From NCBI GenBank assembly GCA_025054905.1, contig JANWZF010000089.1, positions 1-6,737 of the forward strand: 6,737 bases of DNA, in the 5' to 3' direction. Positions 1-5,230 of the stretch are shown piece after piece. The notes under the pieces were generated by a model that was not told the origin of the DNA, ran no database searches, and saw nothing but the letters and a program-made list of their open reading frames with translations. The DNA is from Tepidimonas sp. Lineage in GTDB: Bacteria; Pseudomonadota; Gammaproteobacteria; Burkholderiales; Burkholderiaceae_C. Within the stretch, counting starts at the first letter, position 1. Every line of letters begins with the position of its first letter. The position numbers and the translations under genes were made by a program.

Positions 1-6
1 GGAGGT
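1..6 (+). promoter_or_regulatory. Ribosome binding site of the cytochrome c gene
   Basis: GGAGGT lies seven bases before the ATG at 14, a near-perfect Shine-Dalgarno sequence at ideal spacing. It fixes the start and suggests strong translation. The promoter lies outside the window. Confidence 0.85.
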
Positions 7-13
7 TACGAAC

Positions 14-319
14 ATGAAACGTGCTCTGCTGATCCTGGCCGCTGCCGCCGCGGTGGCTGGCCCTGCCTTGGCCGATGAAGCACTGGCCAAGGCCAAAAAC
101 TGCATGGCTTGCCATGCAGTGGACAAAAAGCTGGTCGGCCCCGCCTACAAGGATATAGCCAAAAAGTACGCTGGCGACGCCAAGGCCGCCGACATGCTGG
201 CCACCAGGATCCAAAAGGGTGGCTCGGGCGTCTGGGGCGCGGTGCCGATGCCGGCCAACCCCCAGGTCAGCGACGCCGAAGCCAAGAAGTTGGCCGCCTG
301 GGTGCTGAGCCTGAAGTGA
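14..319 (+). CDS. Small periplasmic class I cytochrome c (c8 / c-551/c-552 type)
   Basis: A 101-residue secreted monohaem cytochrome c, expected to shuttle electrons in the periplasm between a cytochrome bc1-type donor and a terminal oxidase or reductase. Residues 1-20 form a Sec signal peptide: Lys-Arg after Met, an Ala/Leu-rich core, and an ALA cleavage site before Asp21. The mature protein of about 81 residues matches the usual size of Pseudomonas-type cytochrome c-551. The haem motif is C30-M-A-C33-H34, with both cysteines and the proximal histidine present. Val-Gly-Pro at 41-43 and Met79 in the WGAVPMPAN segment (74-82) are the family's conserved loop and distal haem ligand. A C-terminal helix (about 86-100) closes the fold. 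The start is set by a strong ribosome binding site, and a terminator follows about 50 bases after the stop. It converges with acs. The physiological partner cannot be told from the sequence. Confidence 0.93.
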   Translation: MKRALLILAAAAAVAGPALADEALAKAKNCMACHAVDKKLVGPAYKDIAKKYAGDAKAADMLATRIQKGGSGVWGAVPMPANPQVSDAEAKKLAAWVLSLK

Positions 320-323
320 AGAC

Positions 324-355
324 GCGGGGGCTCTCGCCCGGGCGAGCAGCCCCGC
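324..355. other. GC-rich inverted repeat downstream of the cytochrome c gene
   Basis: The left arm GCGGGGGCT (324-332) pairs with AGCCCCGC (348-355) with one bulged base. Between them sits a 14-base perfect palindrome, CTCGCCCGGGCGAG (333-346). It begins five bases after the cytochrome stop codon. It has no T-tract, so it is more likely an mRNA 3' stabilising hairpin or an accessory to the next terminator than a terminator itself. A protein-binding palindrome is an alternative. Confidence 0.5.
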
Positions 356-367
356 TGCCTCACAACC

Positions 368-394
368 AAGCCCCACTTTTCGGTGGGGCTTTTT
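368..394 (+). terminator. Intrinsic terminator of the cytochrome c gene
   Basis: A perfect 9-bp stem, AAGCCCCAC (368-376) with GTGGGGCTT (383-391), closes a six-base TTTTCG loop. A run of five T (390-394) overlaps and follows the right arm. This is the textbook form for plus-strand transcription. Read from the other strand the hairpin remains, but GGTTG follows it, so it is a poorer stop for acs transcripts. Confidence 0.85.
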
Positions 395-399
395 GCTGG

Positions 400-423
400 G
401 CTGTCCGGGGCATCACGGACAGC
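400..423. other. Inverted repeat at the 3' side of acs
   Basis: GCTGTCCG (400-407) and CGGACAGC (416-423) are exact reverse complements around an eight-base loop. The repeat lies 18 bases beyond the acs stop codon. No T-tract follows it in the acs direction (the next bases read CCAGCAAAAAG). It may protect the acs mRNA 3' end, or assist termination together with the hairpin at 368-391. Confidence 0.5.
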
Positions 424-441
424 TCATGGCAATCATGCGGC

Positions 442-2436
442 TCAGTTGGTCTTGGCCAGCTGCTCCAGGATGTGCGGATTTTCCAGGGTGGAAATGTCCT
501 GCGTGATCGCCTCTCCCCTGGCGATGGCGCGCAGCAGGCGGCGCATGATCTTGCCTGAGCGGGTCTTGGGCAGGTTTTCGCCGAAACGGATGTCCTTCGG
601 CTTGGCGATCGGGCCGATTTCCTTGGCCACCCAGTTGCGCAGTTCGTTGGCGATCTGCTTGGCTTCCTCGCCTTGCGGCAGCGGACGCTTGAGCACGACG
701 AAGGCCACAATCGCCTCACCAGTCAGCTCATCGGGACGACCGACCACGGCGGCTTCGGCCACCAGATCGGTCTTGGCCACCAGCGCGGATTCGATTTCCA
801 TCGTGCCCATGCGGTGACCGCTGACGTTGAGCACATCGTCGATGCGGCCGGTGATGCGGAAATAGCCGCGGTCCTCCGAGCGCACCGCGCCATCGCCAGC
901 CAGGTAGTAACCTTTGAGCTCCTCGGGGAAGTAGCTCTTCTTGAAGCGCTCGGGATCGCCCCAGATGGTACGGATCATCGACGGCCAGGGCTTCTTGATG
1001 ACCAGGATGCCGCCCTGGCCGTGGGGCATTTCGTTGCCCTGCTCGTCGACGATGGCCGCAAAGATGCCGGGCAGCGGCAGGGTGCAGGAGCCGGGCACCA
1101 GCGGCGTGGCGCCGGGCAGCGGCGTGATCATGTGGCCACCGGTTTCGGTCTGCCAGAACGTGTCGACGATCGGGCAGCGTTGCCCGCCGACGTGCGTGTA
1201 GTACCACATCCACGCCTCGGGGTTGATCGGCTCGCCCACCGAACCGAGGATGCGCAGCGAGGACAGATCCCAGTTCTTGGGGTGGACCTTGTCGTCGGTG
1301 TCGCTGGCCTTGATCAGCGAGCGGATCGCTGTGGGCGCGGTGTAGAAGATCGTGGCCTTGTGGCGCTCGATCATCTGCCAGAAGCGGCCGGCGTTCGGGT
1401 AGGTCGGCACCCCTTCGAAGATGATCTGGGTGGCTCCCGCCGCCAGTGGGCCGTAGGCCACGTAGGTGTGGCCGGTGATCCAGCCGATGTCGGCCGTGCA
1501 CCAGAAGACGTCGCTGTCCTTCAGGTCGAAGGTCCACAGCATGGTCTGCTTGGCCCACAGCAAATAGCCGCCGGTGGAGTGCTGCACGCCCTTGGGCTTG
1601 CCGGTGGAGCCGGAGGTGTACAGGATGAACAGCGGATGCTCGGCACCGACGATTTCGGGCGGGCATTCGTCGCTGCAGCCATCCAGCGCCTCATGCAGCC
1701 AGAGGTCGCGGCCGGCCACCATGTTGCAGGCCGTGGCGGTGCGCTGCCAGACGATCACGTGGCGCACGCTGTCGCAGCCGCCCAGGCCCAGCGCCTCGTC
1801 GACGATGCCCTTGAGCGGCAGCTCCTTGCCTCCCCGCATCTGGAAGTTGGCGGTGATGACCGCCACTGCCCCGGCATCCTGGATACGCTCCTGCAGCGCC
1901 TTGGCCGAAAAGCCCCCGAACACGACGCTGTGCGTGGCCCCGATGCGCGCGCACGCCTGCATGGCCACCACGCCCTCGATCGTCATCGGCATGTAGATGA
2001 CGACGCGATCGCCCTTGCGCACGCCGAGGCGCTTGAGCGCGTTGGCCATGCGCGCCACGCGCTGCAGCAGTTCGCGGTAGGTCACGCGTGTGACCTGGCC
2101 GTCGTCGGATTCGAAGATGATGGCGGTCTTGTGCTCCACCGGCGTGCCGACGTGCCGGTCCAGGCAGTTGTACGAGGCGTTGAGCTCGCCATCGGCAAAC
2201 CAGCGGTAAAACGGCTTGTTGGACGCATCGAGCACCTCGGTGAAAGGCTTGTGCCAGTGCAGAAGCTCGCGCGCGCGCTTGGCCCAGAACCCCTCGAAGT
2301 CGGCCTCGGCCTCGGCACACAGCGCGCGGTAGGCGTCCATGCCGCTGATGCGGGCCTGCGCGACCAGCTGCGGGTTGGGCTCGAAAACGCGGTTTTCCAC
2401 CAGCATCGACGCGATGGCGGCGCTCGATTCAGCCAT
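442..2436 (-). CDS. acs: Acetyl-CoA synthetase, AMP-forming
   Basis: Activates acetate with ATP and CoA to acetyl-CoA, AMP and pyrophosphate through an acetyl-adenylate intermediate, in the cytosol. At 664 residues the length is normal (Salmonella Acs is 652). Visible motifs in order: the ATP-binding loop YTSGSTGKPKG at 273-283; TGHTYVAYGPL at about 321-331; TFWQTETGG, whose Trp428 matches the tryptophan that limits the acyl pocket to acetate; the GD pair at 514-515; the hinge GRIDD at 530-534; VSGHR ending at Arg542; and KTRSGKIMRR at 624-633. Lys629 in the last motif corresponds to the lysine that Pat-type acetyltransferases modify and CobB-type deacetylases restore, so control by acetylation is expected. 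The frame is open 17 codons further upstream, but ATG at 2436 has GAGGAG eight bases before it and gives the family N-terminus. It is divergent from fumarase and convergent with the cytochrome gene, and appears monocistronic. Confidence 0.97.
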   Translation of the reverse strand: MAESSAAIASMLVENRVFEPNPQLVAQARISGMDAYRALCAEAEADFEGFWAKRARELLHWHKPFTEVLDASNKPFYRWFADGELNASYNCLDRHVGTPVEHKTAIIFESDDGQVTRVTYRELLQRVARMANALKRLGVRKGDRVVIYMPMTIEGVVAMQACARIGATHSVVFGGFSAKALQERIQDAGAVAVITANFQMRGGKELPLKGIVDEALGLGGCDSVRHVIVWQRTATACNMVAGRDLWLHEALDGCSDECPPEIVGAEHPLFILYTSGSTGKPKGVQHSTGGYLLWAKQTMLWTFDLKDSDVFWCTADIGWITGHTYVAYGPLAAGATQIIFEGVPTYPNAGRFWQMIERHKATIFYTAPTAIRSLIKASDTDDKVHPKNWDLSSLRILGSVGEPINPEAWMWYYTHVGGQRCPIVDTFWQTETGGHMITPLPGATPLVPGSCTLPLPGIFAAIVDEQGNEMPHGQGGILVIKKPWPSMIRTIWGDPERFKKSYFPEELKGYYLAGDGAVRSEDRGYFRITGRIDDVLNVSGHRMGTMEIESALVAKTDLVAEAAVVGRPDELTGEAIVAFVVLKRPLPQGEEAKQIANELRNWVAKEIGPIAKPKDIRFGENLPKTRSGKIMRRLLRAIARGEAITQDISTLENPHILEQLAKTN

Positions 2437-2444
2437 ATTGGAAT

Positions 2445-2450
2445 CTCCTC
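2445..2450 (-). promoter_or_regulatory. Ribosome binding site that decides the acs start
   Basis: GAGGAG on the minus strand lies eight bases before ATG at 2436. The alternative in-frame ATG at 2487 lies upstream, overlaps the sigma-54-like element at 2484-2498, and would add 17 residues that do not look like Acs. The downstream start is therefore preferred. Confidence 0.8.
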
Positions 2451-2483
2451 GGGACGTTGGGAACAACGGATGACGCGAAACGG

Positions 2484-2498
2484 GCAAACACTGTGCCG
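2484..2498 (-). promoter_or_regulatory. Candidate sigma-54 (RpoN) promoter for acs
   Basis: Reading towards acs, the sequence is CGGCACAGTGTTTGC. The core GGCAC-N5-TTGC matches the sigma-54 -24/-12 consensus exactly, with GG at 2497-2496 and GC at 2485-2484 separated by the required ten bases. The flanking T before GG and the A/T after GC are not matched. Transcription would start near 2472, giving a leader of about 36 bases that contains the acs ribosome binding site. I saw no good sigma-70 promoter on this strand in the gap. This is inferred from motif and position alone. Confidence 0.45.
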
Positions 2499-2552
2499 CC
2501 AGCCGCTGACGAGGCCCTTACGACGCCCCGGGCGCGACTTGCGGCCTGCCAC

Positions 2553-2558
2553 TACAAT
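2553..2558 (+). promoter_or_regulatory. Possible -10 element for the fumarase gene
   Basis: TACAAT matches the sigma-70 -10 consensus at five of six positions. No clear -35 sits 16-18 bases upstream. If used, it gives a leader of roughly 175 bases before the fumarase ATG. The same octamer TACAATGC occurs before the gene at 4330-4941, which mildly supports it being a promoter element. Confidence 0.35.
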
Positions 2559-2741
2559 GCCTGCGCCGATCGTCTCGCAATCCCCCTTTGTACCGCAGCG
2601 CACATGCCTGATGCAACCGCGGCAACCCCGCCCCGAGCGGCTTGCGTCAAGCAGCGCCCCCGCTCATCATGGGTGCCGGCCACCCCAGCCGCCGAGACAC
2701 CGGGAAACGCTCGTGATCCAGTTACGAAAAGGGAACGAACC

Positions 2742-4292
2742 ATGACCGCCATCCGCCAGGAAGACCTGATCCAGTCGATTGCCGATGCGTTCCAGTACAT
2801 CAGCTACTACCACCCGATCGATTACATCCAGGCGCTGGGCAAGGCTTATGAGCGCGAGCAAAGCCCGGCGGCCAAGGACGCGATCGCCCAGATCCTGACC
2901 AACTCGCGCCTGAGCGCCGAGGGGCACCGGCCGATCTGCCAGGACACCGGCATTGCGGTGGTGTTCCTGAAAGTCGGCATGAACGTGCGCTGGGCCGATG
3001 CCACCATGAGCCTGCAGCAGATGGTCGACGAAGGCGTGCGGCGCGCCTACACCAACCCCGACAACCCGCTGCGCGCCTCGGTGCTGGCCGATCCGGCCGG
3101 CGCGCGCAGGAACACGCGCGACAACACGCCTGCGGTGCTGCACGTGGACATCGTGCCGGGCGACAAGGTCGAGGTCATCTGCGCCGCCAAGGGAGGGGGC
3201 TCGGAAAACAAAAGCAAGTTCGCCGCGCTCAACCCGTCGGACTCCATTGTGGAGTGGGTGCTGAAGACCGTGCCGACGATGGGCGCCGGCTGGTGCCCGC
3301 CGGGCATTCTGGGCATCGGCATCGGCGGCACGCCCGAAAAGGCCATGCTGCTGGCCAAGAAAGCGCTGATGGCGCCGGTGGACATCCATGAGCTGATCGA
3401 GCGCCACCGCCGTGGCCAACGACTCAGCCGCGTGGAAGAACTGCGCCTGGAGCTGTACGAAAAGGTCAATGCGTTGGGCATCGGCGCGCAGGGGCTGGGC
3501 GGGCTGACCACGGTGGTCGACGTCAAGATCCTGGACTACCCGACGCATGCCGCCAGCCTGCCGGTGGCGATGATTCCGAACTGCGCCGCCACGCGGCATG
3601 TGCACTTTGAGCTCGACGGCAGCGGACCGGCGCGGCTGGAGCCGCCGCGGCTGGAGGACTGGCCGGCGGTCACCTGGACCCCCGATGTGCGCAGCGCCCG
3701 CCGCGTCAACCTGGATACGCTGACCAAGGATGAGGTCGCGACCTGGAAAGTGGGTGACAAGCTGCTGCTCAACGGCAAGATGCTGACGGGACGCGACGCT
3801 GCGCACAAGCGCATCGCCGACCTGCTGGCGCGCGGCGAGCCGCTGCCCGTGGACTTCACCAACCGGGTGATCTACTACGTCGGCCCGGTCGACCCGGTGC
3901 GCGATGAGGTGGTGGGCCCGGCCGGGCCGACCACCGCCACACGCATGGACAAGTTCACGCGCATGATGCTGGAAAAGACCGGCCTGATCGCGATGATCGG
4001 CAAGAGCGAGCGCGGTCCGGTGGCCATTGAGGCGATCCGCGACCACCGCAGCGCCTACCTGATGGCCGTCGGAGGAGCGGCCTATCTGGTGGCCAAGGCG
4101 ATCAAGGCCGCGCGCGTGGTGGCCTTTGAAGACCTCGGCATGGAGGCGATCTACGAATTCGAGGTGCGCGACATGCCAGTGACCGTGGCGGTGGACGCCA
4201 GCGGCACCAGCGTGCACGAAACCGGCCCGGCCGAGTGGCGCCAGCGCATCGCCAGCGGTGAATTCAAGGGCATCGCGGTGACGGCGGCTTGA
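2742..4292 (+). CDS. fumA: Fumarate hydratase, class I (iron-sulfur, FumA type)
   Basis: Interconverts fumarate and L-malate in the TCA cycle using an oxygen-sensitive [4Fe-4S] cluster. The protein has 516 residues, close to the family norm, and both class I domains are present. The three cluster cysteines are Cys66 (in CQDTG), Cys185 (in GWCPPG) and Cys281 (in PNCAATRH); their spacing matches E. coli FumA Cys105, Cys224 and Cys318. Asp68, Arg351, Thr397, Arg401 and Lys421 line up at near-constant offset with active-site residues described for Leishmania class I fumarase. The C-terminal part carries GPTTATRMDKF (396-405) and AFEDLGMEAIYEFEV (461-475). The frame is open back to 2457, but the 95 extra codons are Pro/Ala-rich and unlike the family. 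ATG at 2742 gives the expected MTAIRQEDLI start, though its ribosome binding site (GGGA) is weak. It diverges from acs and converges with the uncharacterised gene downstream. Confidence 0.95.
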   Translation: MTAIRQEDLIQSIADAFQYISYYHPIDYIQALGKAYEREQSPAAKDAIAQILTNSRLSAEGHRPICQDTGIAVVFLKVGMNVRWADATMSLQQMVDEGVRRAYTNPDNPLRASVLADPAGARRNTRDNTPAVLHVDIVPGDKVEVICAAKGGGSENKSKFAALNPSDSIVEWVLKTVPTMGAGWCPPGILGIGIGGTPEKAMLLAKKALMAPVDIHELIERHRRGQRLSRVEELRLELYEKVNALGIGAQGLGGLTTVVDVKILDYPTHAASLPVAMIPNCAATRHVHFELDGSGPARLEPPRLEDWPAVTWTPDVRSARRVNLDTLTKDEVATWKVGDKLLLNGKMLTGRDAAHKRIADLLARGEPLPVDFTNRVIYYVGPVDPVRDEVVGPAGPTTATRMDKFTRMMLEKTGLIAMIGKSERGPVAIEAIRDHRSAYLMAVGGAAYLVAKAIKAARVVAFEDLGMEAIYEFEVRDMPVTVAVDASGTSVHETGPAEWRQRIASGEFKGIAVTAA

Positions 4293-4297
4293 GGGAC

Positions 4298-4329
4298 AGC
4301 CCCCAGCGGCGCCCAGGCGGGGGGCTTGT
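4298..4329 (+). terminator. Possible terminator between fumarase and the convergent gene
   Basis: AGCCCCC (4298-4304) pairs with GGGGGCT (4320-4326) across a 15-base GC-rich loop, followed by the short T-rich run TGTT. The hairpin almost fills the 37-bp gap and also begins three bases after the stop of the minus-strand gene. It could therefore end both transcripts. The T-tract is poor on both strands, so confidence is moderate. Confidence 0.45.
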
Positions 4330-4941
4330 TCAGTGCAGGTGGCGCGGCTTGCGCGGCCCGCCGTGGCCGCCACCGCGCGGGGGCTTGCCCAGCTGCAGCG
4401 AGTTGACCATGGCGTCGAAGCGGTTGGCAAACAATTGATCGATCGCCTGGATCACGCCGCCCAGCTCGGATGCGTCGAAATGGCGCTCCATCAGGTTGAC
4501 GACATCCTGCACCAGCATGTCGCGCTGCACCTGCATGATAGCCGCGGGCGTCGGGCCGACAAAGCACATGACGAAATCGTCGCGCGCCTGCGCTTCGGGC
4601 TCGGCCTCGTCCTCATCGAACTCCAGGTCGTAGAACGACACCTCGATGGCCGCCCCCATCGCCGAGATTTCGTTCAGACCCATGCAGGCTTCCTCGATGG
4701 CCAGGCGAAAGTCCTGGTCGCCCTCGATCGTCCAGCACATCTGCAGCAGGTGGGCCTTGGGGTCGAAGCGAATGCCGGGCTCTTCTTCATAGTTGCTGGT
4801 GGCCGCTTCGACCAACGAGCGCGCCCCGACGTATTGCCACAGCGGGCGCAGCGCCTCCTGGATCTGCGGAAAGTCCACGTCGTCGCGCAAGGGCACGTCG
4901 CCGTGCACGTGGATCTCAAAAGGCGGGTTGTCTTGGCTCAT
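4330..4941 (-). CDS. Uncharacterised cytosolic protein with acidic linker and basic Gly/His-rich tail
   Basis: I do not recognise a named family. The 203-residue product has no signal peptide or membrane segment. Residues 1-100 look like a mixed alpha/beta domain, including an N-terminal FEIHVHGDVPL strand region and a helix around Asp75-Met95. Residues 102-122 form a strongly acidic linker (FYDLEFDEDEAEPEAQARDD). Residues 123-185 are a second, mainly helical part, with amphipathic helices near 132-155 and 160-182. The last 18 residues (GKPPRGGGHGGPRKPRHLH, 185-203) are a flexible basic tail with three histidines, which might bind nucleic acid or metal. Coding quality is good: normal composition, a good start and no disruption. 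ATG at 4941 is preferred over ATG at 4953 because GGTGGCGAG lies just before it and nothing suitable precedes the other. The gene stands alone, convergent with fumarase and divergent from tRNA-Leu, so its neighbours do not reveal its job. Confidence 0.8.
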   Translation of the reverse strand: MSQDNPPFEIHVHGDVPLRDDVDFPQIQEALRPLWQYVGARSLVEAATSNYEEEPGIRFDPKAHLLQMCWTIEGDQDFRLAIEEACMGLNEISAMGAAIEVSFYDLEFDEDEAEPEAQARDDFVMCFVGPTPAAIMQVQRDMLVQDVVNLMERHFDASELGGVIQAIDQLFANRFDAMVNSLQLGKPPRGGGHGGPRKPRHLH

Positions 4942-4970
4942 GCTCGCCACCATCAGGGGTCAAAGTCAGC

Positions 4971-4976
4971 ATTGTA
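4971..4976 (-). promoter_or_regulatory. Probable -10 element for the uncharacterised gene
   Basis: TACAAT on the minus strand matches five of six consensus positions. Transcription would start near 4964, leaving a leader of about 22 bases with the ribosome binding site before ATG 4941. No convincing -35 is visible. It is followed by GC, as at 2553-2560. Confidence 0.45.
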
Positions 4977-5017
4977 CGGCGGGGGGTGCACCAGCTGCCG
5001 ATGCTGGACGGCCCCAT

Positions 5018-5023
5018 TAGAAT
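5018..5023 (+). promoter_or_regulatory. Probable -10 element for tRNA-Leu
   Basis: TAGAAT matches the -10 consensus at five of six positions. It ends 13 bases before the mature 5' end of the tRNA, leaving a 5' leader of a few bases for RNase P. The -35 region (CTGCCG near 4995-5000) is a weak match. Confidence 0.45.
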
Positions 5024-5036
5024 TGGCAGCCAGCCA

Positions 5037-5123
5037 GCGGGTGTGATGGAATCGGTAGACATACAGGACTTAAAATCCTGAGGCTGTAAAGCCGTGCGGG
5101 TTCGAGTCCCGCCACCCGCACCA
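5037..5123 (+). tRNA. tRNA-Leu, anticodon UAA
   Basis: A complete 87-base type II tRNA that reads UUA and UUG leucine codons. The acceptor stem is GCGGGTG (5037-5043) with CACCCGC (5113-5119), discriminator A at 5120, and a genome-encoded CCA at 5121-5123. The anticodon stem is CAGGA (5064-5068) with TCCTG (5076-5080), enclosing the seven-base loop CTTAAAA whose TAA anticodon lies at 5071-5073. The long variable arm (5081-5095) contains GGCT/AGCC, as expected for leucine tRNAs. The T arm is GCGGG-TTCGAGT-CCCGC (5096-5112). All stems pair perfectly and I see no integrase gene or duplicated 3' end nearby, so there is no sign that it serves as an attachment site. Confidence 0.97.
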
Positions 5124-5150
5124 GGGAGCCGCAACGCGTGCCCAAGCCCC

Positions 5151-5196
5151 GGCGGTCAGGCCTCCTCCCGCGAGCCTGCATCGATCTGACACCGCC
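5151..5196. other. Imperfect inverted repeat in the tRNA-Leu 3' flank
   Basis: GGCGGTCAG (5151-5159) can pair with CTGACACCGCC (5186-5196) with a two-base bulge, and AGGC (5158-5161) with GCCT (5174-5177) can pair inside. It lies between the convergent tRNA and methyltransferase genes and could act as a processing or termination structure. There is no T-tract, and such structures are common by chance in GC-rich DNA. Confidence 0.25.
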
Positions 5197-5204
5197 CTGG
5201 ATAA

Positions 5205-5230
5205 GGCAACGGCTTAGACGCGCCGTTGCC
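5205..5230 (-). terminator. Hairpin spanning the methyltransferase stop codon
   Basis: GGCAACGGC (5205-5213) and GCCGTTGCC (5222-5230) are perfect 9-bp reverse complements with an eight-base loop. The loop contains the TAA stop codon, and the upstream arm encodes part of the last residues. In the minus-strand transcript the stem is followed by TTATCC, a weak U-tract. It is probably the gene's terminator or a 3' stabiliser. Confidence 0.5.

Larger units (their letters stand above)
2437..2741. other. Divergent acs / fumarase intergenic control region
   Basis: This 305-bp gap separates the two divergent starts and I see no convincing gene in it. On the acs side it holds a ribosome binding site and a sigma-54-type element. 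On the fumarase side it holds a TACAAT -10 hexamer at 2553-2558 and a weak GGGA ribosome binding site about eight bases before the fumarase ATG. A 5-3-5 inverted repeat, GCTTG-CGT-CAAGC, lies at 2640-2652, about 170 bp upstream of the predicted acs transcription start. That is a typical distance for an activator site serving sigma-54 RNA polymerase. Which protein would bind there is unknown. Confidence 0.6.

Noticed and set aside
2457..2741. In-frame N-terminal extension of fumarase
   Set aside because: The frame is open but the 95 codons encode Pro/Ala-rich sequence unlike class I fumarases, and they cover the promoter region.
673..2745. Long open frame on the plus strand opposite acs
   Set aside because: It lies antisense to a well-supported acs, its translation is rich in His/Arg/Gly/Ala with no family motif, and such frames are usual opposite GC-rich genes.
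2557..2745. Small 62-codon frame whose TGA overlaps the fumarase ATG as ATGA
   Set aside because: The overlap looks like translational coupling, but the ATG lies inside the predicted -10 element, there is no ribosome binding site, and the peptide is Pro/Arg-rich with no recognisable feature.
2667..4430. Long open frame on the minus strand opposite fumarase
   Set aside because: Antisense to fumarase with all its catalytic residues; the translation is low-complexity His/Arg/Ala-rich and has no plausible start signal.
5037..5213. tRNA-Leu as a mobile-element attachment site
   Set aside because: No integrase, no duplicated tRNA 3' end and no composition change were seen; the adjacent genes are housekeeping.
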